The position numbers and the translations under genes are program-made. Positions 17,673 through 25,584 of a stretch of DNA of 64,000 nt are shown in pieces. The stretch comes from Bacillus sp. BA3 (GTDB lineage: Bacteria > Bacillota > Bacilli > Bacillales > DSM-1321). The notes below the pieces were generated by a model. It worked only from the letters and a program-made list of their open reading frames with translations, was not told the origin of the DNA and did no database searches. The stretch covers positions 907,878 through 971,877 of the forward strand of contig PIZR01000002.1 of the NCBI GenBank assembly GCA_002835675.1. Reading direction: 5' to 3'. Position 1 is the stretch's first letter; each line of letters begins with the position of its first letter.

Positions 17673-18866
17673 TTATATCCTGTAATTCGTTTTTTGAATC
17701 AATTTTCCATCTACAATCACGGTTGTTATCACAGGGAAATCACCAGAAATTTTTTCAATAATAAGTATGTCAGCCTTTTTCCCTTCGTGAATCGATCCAA
17801 TTTCGTCCTCCATCTTGACTGCCTTTGCAGGATTTAACGTAACTAGCTTAAACATATCGACAAGATCCATTCCATGGTTTTCGACTAATTCAAACATTGA
17901 ATGCAGAAGGGCTGCAGGGTAATAATCACTGCATAATATGTCTATGCTTCCATCCTGAATGGCTTCAGTGGCACTTAAGTTCCCGCTGTGAGAACCTCCC
18001 AAAAGCACATTTGGTGCACCGGCTATAGTATACATCCCCATATCATGGGCCTTACGGGCAATCTCAAGTGTGATTGGAAATTCACTTATACTCGTTCCAA
18101 AGCTGTGAACCAATTCAAGCTTCTCTATTGAATCATCATCATGTGAGGCAACGGCAATATTGTTTTCCCTTGCCAGCAGTGCGATTTCCTTCATTCGTTC
18201 AATCGTCAGCTTTTCCTTCACTTGATGAGTCCGGATCATGACATCAATGGCTTCATCACTATAATCGTTATACCCTTTTAAAGTGTTTCGATAAATCTCT
18301 AGATGCCGATACTGCCCTTGTCCTGGAGTGTGGTCCATGAATGAGACCAGATGCACTTTCTTTTCCGTAACATATTCTCTTAGACTATCAATATCTTCCA
18401 AATTATCGATTTCATAACGGGCATGAAACCGATGACGTACTAGGTGCTTCATCTTATGTGTTTGATCAATTAAGTCAATAAGCTTCCTAACATTCTCAGG
18501 CTCCCGAATTGGCTTATATGCGTATTCAGTGGATTTATAGAGCGACAGTGAGTGGAACATGGTCGTGATCCCGTGCGTAATCAGTTCCTTTTCCGTTTCT
18601 CTTAAGCTCAAATTAAAATTCATTAAAGAAGTCGGGCGCGGCGCAGTCATATGTTCAATATAATCGGAATGGAGATCAATAAAACCGGGTGAAACATATC
18701 CGCCCATAGCGTCCAGCACTTCGATCCCAGGACTTCTTTCGATTTCTCCCACAGGTGCAATCCGGCAAATTCTATCATCCTTAATTAAGAGATCATGATC
18801 CACCAGGATCGAGTCTTCCGTTATTATCTTTCCATTTTTAATCAGCAACAATGTCTCTTCCCCCAT
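17673..18866 (-). CDS. phnM: Alpha-D-ribose 1-methylphosphonate 5-triphosphate diphosphatase PhnM
   Basis: A 397-residue amidohydrolase-superfamily enzyme. Metal-binding residues are visible at GFIDLHSDYIEH (about 58-69), HRFHARYE, VSFMDHTPGQGQ, ASHDDD and CSDYYPAALLHS near 310. PhnM removes pyrophosphate from the triphosphate intermediate before PhnJ acts. Most residues match the family through KLVTLNPAKAVKMEDEIGSI at the C-terminus. The ATG at 18866 has only a weak site; a TTG five codons in has a GGGGGAAGA site and is an alternative start. Confidence 0.93.
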   Translation of the reverse strand: MGEETLLLIKNGKIITEDSILVDHDLLIKDDRICRIAPVGEIERSPGIEVLDAMGGYVSPGFIDLHSDYIEHMTAPRPTSLMNFNLSLRETEKELITHGITTMFHSLSLYKSTEYAYKPIREPENVRKLIDLIDQTHKMKHLVRHRFHARYEIDNLEDIDSLREYVTEKKVHLVSFMDHTPGQGQYRHLEIYRNTLKGYNDYSDEAIDVMIRTHQVKEKLTIERMKEIALLARENNIAVASHDDDSIEKLELVHSFGTSISEFPITLEIARKAHDMGMYTIAGAPNVLLGGSHSGNLSATEAIQDGSIDILCSDYYPAALLHSMFELVENHGMDLVDMFKLVTLNPAKAVKMEDEIGSIHEGKKADILIIEKISGDFPVITTVIVDGKLIQKTNYRI

Positions 18867-18881
18867 TTTCTTTAGTTTCTT

Positions 18882-19727
18882 TTACAGCAGCGAGTGTACC
18901 AATTGCTGGGTATAAGGATGCTGTGGATCTTCGAGTATTTGATCGGTTAAACCTTGTTCGATTACTTTACCCTCCAGCATAACGAGAGTACGGTCTGCAA
19001 GCATTCGGATTACGCCCAAATCATGGGAAACCAATACAATGCTAATATTCAAATCTCTTTGAAGGCCTTTAATTAAATCCAATACACTTGCTTGAACTGA
19101 TAAATCCAAACCTGTGGTGACCTCATCCAATAGCAGTATGGGTGGATTGTTGGACAATGCTTTGGCTATCTGGACCCGTTGCTGCATTCCACCTGAGAAA
19201 TTCCTTGGTTCTTCTTTCATTCGATGAATGGGAATATTGACTGCTTCCAGGAGCTCGGCGCCTCTTGATTCCATGCTGCCAACATGTCTGTTCCCAGCTG
19301 AAATTAACTTCTCGGCAATATTGCCTATCGAGGAGAAATCCATTTTCAACCCTAGAATCGGGTTTTGATAAACCTTTCCCATCAGGTGGTTCCGAACGTA
19401 TCTTTTTTTCTGGGCAGACTCCATGAATAAGTTCTTTTTTCCATCCTCAAAGCCAGCCACATACAGTTCTCCCTCTGTCACTTCTTCGTCAAAATACAAA
19501 CTTTTCATTAAAGTGGATTTGCCGCTGCCGCTTTCCCCTACTATTCCGAGAACTTCACCTTGATACAAATCAAATGTCAGATCTCTGCAGGCATAAACCG
19601 TCCCGCATTCGTGACAATAGTTTTTCGTCACTTTTCCTGATTTCATATGTTTGCATATCGAGCATCCGTCACCATACTGTTTGTTCATTTTTTTAACTGA
19701 TAATACGGGCACCTCAAGCACAGACAT
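18882..19727 (-). CDS. phnK: C-P lyase ABC-type ATPase PhnK with cysteine-rich insert
   Basis: A 281-residue ABC ATPase (Walker A GESGSGKST at 64-72, signature FSGGMQQRVQIAKAL, Walker B ILLLDEV) that binds the PhnGHIJ core. Between the first strand and Walker A it carries an extra segment with C22, C25, C38, C41 and C47 (GCSICKHM..NYCHECGTVYAC). E. coli PhnK lacks this. The CxxC pairs suggest a zinc or iron-sulfur site near the PhnJ contact face. I recall similar inserts in other PhnK proteins, so it is probably a subfamily trait. The ATG directly follows the phnJ stop, with a GGGAGTGA site. Confidence 0.93.
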   Translation of the reverse strand: MSVLEVPVLSVKKMNKQYGDGCSICKHMKSGKVTKNYCHECGTVYACRDLTFDLYQGEVLGIVGESGSGKSTLMKSLYFDEEVTEGELYVAGFEDGKKNLFMESAQKKRYVRNHLMGKVYQNPILGLKMDFSSIGNIAEKLISAGNRHVGSMESRGAELLEAVNIPIHRMKEEPRNFSGGMQQRVQIAKALSNNPPILLLDEVTTGLDLSVQASVLDLIKGLQRDLNISIVLVSHDLGVIRMLADRTLVMLEGKVIEQGLTDQILEDPQHPYTQQLVHSLL

Positions 19728-20582
19728 TTAATTCACTCCCAATGATTGTTTTTGATTGACCATTTCAAGGCAATTGCTTGTATCATTGCATTGGAAATAC
19801 GTTTCACCTGACTGCTCATCAACAAGTTCATCCAAAAACACATCGTTGGACCCGCAGAGAATGCAAGCATGATTTGCAAAAGACTCGATTTGAAATTCAT
19901 AATCATCAAATGCCAAAGATGATACATTTGTATATGGAGGTACTGCATATACCTTTTTCTCCCTGCCTGCACCTAGCAAAATGAGCGCTTCATTATCGTC
20001 CAGCTTGGCATTATCGAATCTTGGTATAGGACTTGGTGCCATGACATACCTGTCGCGAACCATCACCGGATGGTCTGCATCCGTCGCCATTATTCCGTAC
20101 TTCATAATTTGTTCAAATAACATAAGCCATGCTCCGCTATACTCTCTCTCAGCATGCAGCTTTTTCGTTTCATGTTCGCTCGGTTCAAAATTCCTTAAAG
20201 GTTCCGGTAACGGAACTTGAAGAATTAAAATCTGGTCTCGTTGCAGCGGCACTTCCGGCACCCTGTGTCTAGACTGGATTAAAGAGGCTTCTTTTGTGCT
20301 ATCCGTTGTCCTTACCCCAGTAGTATCAGATACGAGTTTTTTTATGTTAACGGCATTAACGGATTCATCCGAGCCTTGGTCGATTACCTTAAGGACGTCA
20401 TCCTTTCCAATCAATGACAATGTCAACTGCAGGCCGCCTGTGCCCCAACCACGCCCAATCGGCATTTCCCTTGAAGCGAATGGGACTTGATAACCCGGAA
20501 TGGCAATCGCCTTCAGTGTCGCCCTTCTAATCTCCCGTTTCGACCCTTCATCAAAGAATGCAAAATTATAGGTCTTATTCAT
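19728..20582 (-). CDS. phnJ: Radical-SAM C-P lyase catalytic subunit PhnJ
   Basis: A 284-residue protein. The four conserved cysteines are at 240, 243, 265 and 271 (C-X2-C-X21-C-X5-C), the same spacing as E. coli PhnJ C241/C244/C266/C272. Three of them would hold the 4Fe-4S cluster. The glycyl-radical loop appears as IPGYQVPFASREMP (G30). PhnJ cleaves the C-P bond of ribose 1-methylphosphonate 5-phosphate to the hydrocarbon plus phosphoribosyl 1,2-cyclic phosphate. The frame extends 25 codons upstream, but AGGAGG about 8 bases before the ATG at 20582 fixes the start. It overlaps phnI by 8 bases. Confidence 0.96.
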   Translation of the reverse strand: MNKTYNFAFFDEGSKREIRRATLKAIAIPGYQVPFASREMPIGRGWGTGGLQLTLSLIGKDDVLKVIDQGSDESVNAVNIKKLVSDTTGVRTTDSTKEASLIQSRHRVPEVPLQRDQILILQVPLPEPLRNFEPSEHETKKLHAEREYSGAWLMLFEQIMKYGIMATDADHPVMVRDRYVMAPSPIPRFDNAKLDDNEALILLGAGREKKVYAVPPYTNVSSLAFDDYEFQIESFANHACILCGSNDVFLDELVDEQSGETYFQCNDTSNCLEMVNQKQSLGVN

Positions 20583-21711
20583 GCAATCCAACCTCCTGCT
20601 CTGTGGTCTTATCTTTCGACTTCCGAATGCTATCAAGCTTGGACTGGAACGTAACATAATGAGGCATCTTCAAATGGGAGATGAAGCCCGTTGATTCCAC
20701 TGAATCTATATGATAAAGAACGAATTCCTCGTTGTGACTTGGAAACTCCTTGTTGGGTTTTTCCAGGCAATTATCCAAGATGCCCATTGCGATTGCTTTC
20801 GTTTCATTTTGTCCCATGCACATGCCATAGCCAACTTCAAACTCTATTTCTTTTTTGCCTTGCTCTTTCTCTACCGTAAGCGGAATGAGCATCTCTGTCT
20901 CAGTTGCTGTGAAATCCCCAATATAATAGCTATCTTGCTCTTGCCCGTCGTCCAGCAACGGGTGATCGAGATGAACTGGCAGCTGGCCTACGCGCAGCTC
21001 CCCTACTGTCGGGTGCAGTGCACCATATCCACGGATGACTGCATAAGCAAGCGATGTCACTGCACCGGTTTGGCCTCTTGTTAAAATTTGCAGGCGTTCA
21101 CTCCGCATTGAAGGAAACTCCAGACTTTTCCTTGTCACATCCCCAGGCTGCAAATCATTGTTTTCACAGCTTGCTAATAAGCCTTCACTTCTTAGGTAGT
21201 CCAAAACTTTAGGCAGGGAATTTAAATCATCCATTTGGCTCTGATATTCCGTTGAACGATTTTCTTCTTGAAAAGCCCGTAACCAGCCTTGAATGCTAAT
21301 ATCCGATTCATTTTCCAGCTCCGAATCTAGCAACCTATGTGTATAATCGGTTGTTGCACCTAAAATCTGCCCGCCAGGTACATCCTTAAAACTAGCTGAA
21401 ATTCGCCTTTCCACCTTCATATTTTCAGAACTGATCACTCTTGAAACATGCTTTCGCGGCAAAGTGGATCGATAAGCTCTCAAGAGGAAAACAGCTTCTT
21501 CCGGATTGCCTTCAGCCTGTTTAATAGCAAGTGCAGCCAGTGATTGATCATACAAACTGCTTTCTGACATAACCTGATCAATCAACCCTCTCATCCCAGC
21601 TTCTATCTTATGCAGCTCTATAGCCGTCCCTTTTTTGACCCGTTCATACTTTAAGCGTTTGATGGATTCCTCAATCGCCTTTGTTCCTCCCTTTACTGCA
21701 ACATATCCCAT
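20575..21711 (-). CDS. phnI: C-P lyase core subunit PhnI
   Basis: A 378-residue PhnI, the nucleosidase-like subunit that with PhnG, PhnH and PhnL swaps the adenine of ATP for the phosphonate. The N-terminus MGYVAVKGGTKAIEESIKRL is characteristic, as are YGALHPTVGELRVG (about 228-241) and the histidine-rich HLDHPLLDD. It overlaps the end of phnH by 19 bases and the start of phnJ by 8, so the core is translated as a coupled set. Confidence 0.95.
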   Translation of the reverse strand: MGYVAVKGGTKAIEESIKRLKYERVKKGTAIELHKIEAGMRGLIDQVMSESSLYDQSLAALAIKQAEGNPEEAVFLLRAYRSTLPRKHVSRVISSENMKVERRISASFKDVPGGQILGATTDYTHRLLDSELENESDISIQGWLRAFQEENRSTEYQSQMDDLNSLPKVLDYLRSEGLLASCENNDLQPGDVTRKSLEFPSMRSERLQILTRGQTGAVTSLAYAVIRGYGALHPTVGELRVGQLPVHLDHPLLDDGQEQDSYYIGDFTATETEMLIPLTVEKEQGKKEIEFEVGYGMCMGQNETKAIAMGILDNCLEKPNKEFPSHNEEFVLYHIDSVESTGFISHLKMPHYVTFQSKLDSIRKSKDKTTEQEVGLHE

Positions 21712-22310
21712 ATAATCTCACCCCCATTTTCTTTGATTTGAGTCGTTCTCGGTAAAGCTATTAAACGATCTTTTTGATCCACAAAATACATATCGATTCC
21801 TAACGGGAATTCTATGTTTTTTTCGTTCCTTGCACCAAGCCAGGCGGAGACATTCGGGAGGCTTATGAATGATTCCTCTTGAATTCCCGGTCCTGAAAGG
21901 ATCATTGAATCCCCTTTCGTTATATCCGGCACTTCTAGAATGATCATTGCCGATTCATGGGGATTCAACAGATTTCCTATCTTTGCTTTATTTATCGCTT
22001 CCTTCATTTGCTCCTCGGAGGCATCATGTAAAATAAAAATAAAATCCGCTTCCGGCAAATCGACAGGCTTCGAATAAGTAAGCTGATTGATCATTCTTGA
22101 CACCGCCTCCCCCTCCTTTGCAATGACATTAAAAGTCACTTCAGGGTCAAGTACAGTAAGTGCAAGCAGAATAGTAGAAGATAAGCATTCCATTTGAACA
22201 TCCAATGTCTTGGCTTCCCTTTCCAAAACCACTAAAGTTCCAGGTCTTGAAGTCGCCGTTACAAGCTTTCTATAAACAGTTTGTATATCATGAACCACAT
22301 CCAAATTCAT
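21693..22310 (-). CDS. phnH: C-P lyase core subunit PhnH
   Basis: A 205-residue PhnH, a PLP-transferase-like fold without PLP that dimerises the C-P lyase core complex. The start VHDIQTVYRKLVTATSRPG and the ending LIALPRTTQIKE are typical (E. coli PhnH has about 194 residues). GAGGGGGG precedes the ATG. It is 14 bases downstream of phnG. Confidence 0.93.
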   Translation of the reverse strand: MNLDVVHDIQTVYRKLVTATSRPGTLVVLEREAKTLDVQMECLSSTILLALTVLDPEVTFNVIAKEGEAVSRMINQLTYSKPVDLPEADFIFILHDASEEQMKEAINKAKIGNLLNPHESAMIILEVPDITKGDSMILSGPGIQEESFISLPNVSAWLGARNEKNIEFPLGIDMYFVDQKDRLIALPRTTQIKENGGEIIWDMLQ

Positions 22311-22324
22311 TGCTTTCCCCCCTC

Positions 22325-22750
22325 TTATTGAACATCCATTGTTTCAAAATTAACTTTGGTTCTTAAGATTGATCGATTCAGCTCTTGAAGATTTTTCTGT
22401 ATATTCTTCTTCTCATTTTCTAAAGCATGTGACCATAATCTTGTTTCTCCAAGATCAGCCTGATAAGCAGCATCAATGATCGCTAAACGATGTGCCAGTT
22501 CTTCCCGATGTCCCTTAACGATACCAATCCCGATTGAATCCTGGATTTGGACCGTGCATTCTGTCACCAGCATTTCCCCTAGATAAAACAAGCTCTTTTT
22601 TGCCGTTTCCCTTGTCTTTAGCAACACGAGGGCACTTTCTGGCTTTTGAATGACGGTAACTTTATATTTCATTGCTATTTCCTTGGCAAATTCCTTTGCA
22701 ATGTCCTCAGAGCCTTGTATCAAAATCTCGGTTCTTTCCCTTCTTCTCAT
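22325..22750 (-). CDS. phnG: C-P lyase core subunit PhnG
   Basis: A 141-residue PhnG, a small core subunit. RRRERTEILIQG at the start, a middle LLKTRETAKKSLFYLGEMLVTECTVQ, and DAAYQADLGETRLWSHALE match the family (about 150 residues). The start is ATG at 22750 with GGAGG 8 bases before it; the frame continues five codons further to a TTG with no ribosome site. It is the first gene of the operon, behind a candidate PhoP box at about 22807-22853. Confidence 0.93.
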   Translation of the reverse strand: MRRRERTEILIQGSEDIAKEFAKEIAMKYKVTVIQKPESALVLLKTRETAKKSLFYLGEMLVTECTVQIQDSIGIGIVKGHREELAHRLAIIDAAYQADLGETRLWSHALENEKKNIQKNLQELNRSILRTKVNFETMDVQ

Positions 22751-22789
22751 TCCATTGGCCTCCAATGTTTTAGTTTCAAGCTAACATCT

Positions 22790-22853
22790 TCAATGTATCT
22801 TGTTGCCAAGTGAACGTACGTTAAGAAAGAGTAAATCTTGTATGGAATTTGTT
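22790..22853 (-). promoter_or_regulatory. Candidate PhoP box and -10 before phnG
   Basis: Reading the minus strand, hexamers TTAACA (22853-22848), CATACA, TTTACT (22833-22828), TTAACG (22822-22817) and TTCACT (22812-22807) follow each other at 9-11 base steps. A TACATT (22795-22790) placed as a -10 comes 11 bases later. Bacillus PhoP binds TT(A/C/T)ACA-type hexamers at about 11 bases. phnG begins at 22750. Pattern seen; PhoP control inferred. Confidence 0.6.
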
Positions 22854-22888
22854 AAAGCCGGACCTACATTATTCAAATTTCGTGCTTC

Positions 22889-23014
22889 ACTCGTGAATTC
22901 GGAGCATTTACTCGTGAGCTCCGTGCTTTTACTCGTGAATTCGGGACATTTACTCGTGAGTTTCTTACTTTTACTCGTGAATTCAGGGCATTTACTAGTG
23001 AATTCGACCGATAT
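22889..23014. repeat. Six 21-bp direct repeats between phnF and phnG
   Basis: Units start at 22889, 22910, 22931, 22952, 22973 and 22994, an exact 21-base period. The core is ACTCGTGAATTC or a close variant, with a GCATTT-like end. Three related units lie at 3375-3434. The array sits in the 279-base gap between the phnF stop and phnG, upstream of the PhoP-like box. A plus-strand frame across it gives a seven-residue repeat (LLVNSGH), which I take as a consequence of the period. Confidence 0.9.
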
Positions 23015-23029
23015 CTGGAATGGAAGTTT

Positions 23030-23731
23030 TTATATAACATATGTGAAACAATCGCTCCGATAGATTATGACCGTGTGCTCAAGGACTTGATTACTTCGCT
23101 TATCCTGGCATACTGATTCCACTTGCAAAAGTGGAATTAAACTTGAACACTGCAAAATATCCCGTTCGAATAAAGTAGGAAAAATCACATTCAACGTGCT
23201 GCTGCTGGATCCGAATTCTACAAAGCCACGCTGCCGATAATATTGAAACATGGAGGTTATATCCGGACCGTCCTTTTCTATTTCAGGAAATGTTGATTTT
23301 GCTACAAAAGATGTATGAAGAGCAATCGGGAAATCGTCCATTAACCTAAGCCTGCCAATTTTAAAGACCTTGTCATCACTTTCCAACCCGAGGCTTTGAA
23401 AGATCTTCTGATCATAAGAAATTTCTTCGCAAAAAATAGTACTCGTTTGAAAGGAAAACTGAAATTCCTTCATTTTCTCGGTGAAACTAACATCTCCGGA
23501 TAGAATTAACGGAATTTGTTTTTTTGTTTCCTGGACATAACTTCCCTTACCTTGCTTTGAATAGATAAAGCCTAAATCTTGAAGCTGCTCATATGCCTTC
23601 CTGACAACCATTCTTGGTACATTAAATTGATCGGCGATTATATGCTCTGAAGGTAACTTTTTATCCGATTGAAAGGTTCCACTCTTAATTTCAGATATCA
23701 AATGATCAACTAAAAAGTTTTTTTCCGCCAA
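23030..23731 (-). CDS. phnF: GntR-family (UbiC-type) regulator PhnF
   Basis: A 233-residue protein with an N-terminal GntR winged helix (LVDHLISEIKSGTFQSDKKLPSEHIIADQFNVPRMVVRKAYEQLQDLGFIYSKQGKGSYV) and a C-terminal UTRA-type effector domain. PhnF usually represses phn genes. The frame extends 34 codons upstream, but AAAGGGGGA lies 6 bases before a TTG at 23731, so I start there. An inverted repeat TTAC-N7-GTAA at 23764-23778, between the terminator of the PHP gene and this start, could be its operator. It precedes phnG with the 21-bp repeats in between. Confidence 0.87.
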   Translation of the reverse strand: MAEKNFLVDHLISEIKSGTFQSDKKLPSEHIIADQFNVPRMVVRKAYEQLQDLGFIYSKQGKGSYVQETKKQIPLILSGDVSFTEKMKEFQFSFQTSTIFCEEISYDQKIFQSLGLESDDKVFKIGRLRLMDDFPIALHTSFVAKSTFPEIEKDGPDITSMFQYYRQRGFVEFGSSSSTLNVIFPTLFERDILQCSSLIPLLQVESVCQDKRSNQVLEHTVIIYRSDCFTYVI

Positions 23732-23811
23732 CAGAAATCCCCCTTTACATATATTTTTCCTTGTTACTGTCAGTGTAATGAGAAAATATGAAGCTACCAT
23801 GATTTTCTTGT

Positions 23812-23843
23812 AAAAAAAAAAAGTCCTGGTCAATTACCAGAAC
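23812..23843 (-). terminator. Terminator after PHP-domain gene
   Basis: On the minus strand TTCTGGT and ACCAGGA pair around AATTG, then come about 12 T residues. It separates the PHP gene from phnF, so phnF needs its own promoter. The 23844-23961 stretch holds no gene. Confidence 0.85.
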
Positions 23844-23961
23844 GAAAGGAATGCTTATTTTATGGATTTTTCTCAATACAACATCATGTTCAGTCTTTCA
23901 AATTCCTAATCCAGCAAATGAGCAGGCCGCTTTCACAGCAAAATTCCTGGTTTATTGAACA

Positions 23962-24819
23962 TCATTTAATGGCCATGCTTTTTTTCCTTGATTTCAAAGC
24001 AGCCACACATTCCTTTCCTGGGCTCATACTGCCAAGACGAATCGGCTTCTCCCCATAATCCCCATGAAAATCCGAACCTCCTGTCTTAATGAGATTATAT
24101 TGATCTGCATATGAAATCGCTCTTTCCTCTTCTGCATGCCCATGATGCGGGTGAAGAACTTCAATCCCTTCAAGCCCTGCTTCTACAAGCTCAGGAATAA
24201 TTTCAAAGCTCCCGTATTGTCCAGGGTGAGCAAGGACCGGGACGCCTCCGGCAGTTCGAATCGCCTTTACAGCCAGAATGGCATCCACATACTCCATAGG
24301 AATAAAGGCAATGCCTGGCACTTCTCCATTTTGGCCGCGACTGAAGATTTTCTTATACAAATCACCATAGATGGAATCCGTATACCCCGATTCCCGTAGC
24401 GCTAGCATAATATGCTGTTTATAAACTCCGGTTCCTCCCCTGAATTTAGAAACCTGATCCCAAGTTATTCGATAGCCTGCATGAATTAGTCGTTCCACCA
24501 TTTTTTCAGAAGCTGCATTCCTTTTTTCAATCAATGGATTACAAAGCTCCTCAAGTGCCTTATGACCAGGCTCAACAAAATAGCCCAGAATATGTACACG
24601 CCTGCCTCTTGCAAAGTCATAACCAGACACTTCTATACCAGGGATGATTTCAATTCCTATTTCCTTTCCCCGTTCCACCATCTCTTGCAATCTTATCGTT
24701 GTATCGTGATTCGTAATGGCTAAATGACCAATGCTCTCCCTTTTTGCAACCTCCAATAGTTCTTCAAAAGAACTGGAACCATCTGAAATGTTCGTATGAC
24801 AATGTAATTCAACCTTCAT
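23962..24819 (-). CDS. PHP-domain phosphoesterase, probable cyclic ribose-phosphate hydrolase of the C-P lyase pathway
   Basis: A 285-residue PHP-superfamily protein with the metal ligands in order: H6/H8 (ELHCHTN), D13, H38/D39 (ITNHD), E63 (GIEVSG), LAHPG near 197, and GSDFHG near 251. Known relatives hydrolyse 3',5'-nucleoside bisphosphates or, in Eggerthella lenta and Chromobacterium (PhnPP/cPDH type), the phosphoribosyl 1,2-cyclic phosphate released by PhnJ. Position beside phnF, the absence of phnP and phnN from the window, and a Pho-like box upstream favour the second role. The ribosome site is GGGGGGAT. The chemistry is inferred, not shown. Confidence 0.8.
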   Translation of the reverse strand: MKVELHCHTNISDGSSSFEELLEVAKRESIGHLAITNHDTTIRLQEMVERGKEIGIEIIPGIEVSGYDFARGRRVHILGYFVEPGHKALEELCNPLIEKRNAASEKMVERLIHAGYRITWDQVSKFRGGTGVYKQHIMLALRESGYTDSIYGDLYKKIFSRGQNGEVPGIAFIPMEYVDAILAVKAIRTAGGVPVLAHPGQYGSFEIIPELVEAGLEGIEVLHPHHGHAEEERAISYADQYNLIKTGGSDFHGDYGEKPIRLGSMSPGKECVAALKSRKKSMAIK

Positions 24820-24881
24820 GCCAATCCCCCCATTCTTTTTCGTTACCCATTATCATTTTAACTTAGTGCCATGTCGGTCAA

Positions 24882-24916
24882 CGTTAAGATGATGTAAAAA
24901 AACGTAAAGGTGTAAA
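24882..24916 (-). promoter_or_regulatory. Candidate PhoP box before PHP gene
   Basis: On the minus strand: TTTACA (24916-24911), TTTACG (24908-24903), TTTACA (24898-24893), TTAACG (24887-24882). The last three are spaced 10 and 11 bases. The ATG of the PHP gene is at 24819. It resembles the arrays before phnG and before the AEP operon. Confidence 0.55.
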
Positions 24917-24978
24917 AGTCATACAAATTGGTGAAAATACTTAAGTATTTCAGGCTGTAGATAAATAAAAATGTTCTA

Positions 24979-25099
24979 GTTGATTTCAGAAATCCGCTCC
25001 CTTTCCGCCGACTGTCTGCCAAGCCTCCTCGACTTAAACGTCTCCGGGGTCTCGGCCAGCCAGTTACTCGGCAGGAGTGTCGTAAATTTCTTCCATCCA
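24979..25099 (-). repeat. GC-rich element, divergent copy B1
   Basis: Read on the minus strand it aligns with the other copies: ACTCCTGCC, CGAGACCCC, GAGGAGGCT, GGCGGAAAGGGAG, and the terminal ATCAAC (GTTGAT on the plus strand at its left). It is inverted relative to the three copies that follow. Confidence 0.8.
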
Positions 25100-25192
25100 T
25101 TAAGGATTACAGGAAAAAACATGAAGGATAAACTAGTCTTAAATAGGGTTTGGAATAAGACGAGCCAGCAGTTTTTTCTTTTAAAACACAAA

Positions 25193-25320
25193 GTTGATTG
25201 GAACGGAAGGTACGAGACTCCTGCGGGAAAAGCGAGGGGAGACCCCACAGGCGCAAGGCGCCGGGGAGGCTCCCGGACCGCCCGCGGAAAGCGAGTGCCT
25301 GGAGAGGAAATCAACGTTCC
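25193..25320 (+). repeat. GC-rich structured element A1
   Basis: Begins GTTGATTGGAACG and ends AATCAACGTTCC. Inside, GGGAG/CTCCC, CCC/GGG and GGCGC/GCGCC (25250-25262) nest as one arm. GCGGGAAAAGCGAG and GCGGAAAGCGAG are direct repeats on either side. Much richer in GC than its flanks. No protein role is supported. Confidence 0.88.
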
Positions 25321-25404
25321 CATTTTACAAACCTACAAAAAAGCTGTCGGCAAATAATTATTATCTAGTTTGTGAACAAAAAGGTTCTATCTAAATAAAA
25401 CAAA

Positions 25405-25531
25405 GTTGATTGGAACGAAAGGTACGAGACTCCTGCGGGAAAAGCGAGGGGAGACCCCACAGGCGCAAGGCGCCGGGAAGGCTCCCGGACCGCCCGCGGA
25501 AAGCGAGTGCCTGAAGTGGAAATCTAAATTT
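25405..25531 (+). repeat. GC-rich structured element A2
   Basis: Second tandem copy, nearly identical to A1 through GTGCCTGAAG, but its right end has drifted (AAATCTAAATTTTACA in place of AAATCAACGTTCC). The short flank TCTATCTAAATAAAACAAA precedes it, as in the other copies. Confidence 0.88.
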
Positions 25532-25584
25532 TACACCGCCTCAAAAAAACTGTGGACAAAAGGATTTCTATCTTTTAAAACAAA

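Noticed and set aside
22800..23063. 87-residue frame with heptad repeat LLVNSGH
   Set aside because: The seven-residue period is the 21-bp DNA repeat read in frame. No ribosome site, and the frame enters the end of phnF on the other strand.
23764..23778. TTAC-N7-GTAA inverted repeat as a firm PhnF operator
   Set aside because: Position is right, but the arms are only four bases and there is no second copy before phnG. Kept only as a remark with phnF.
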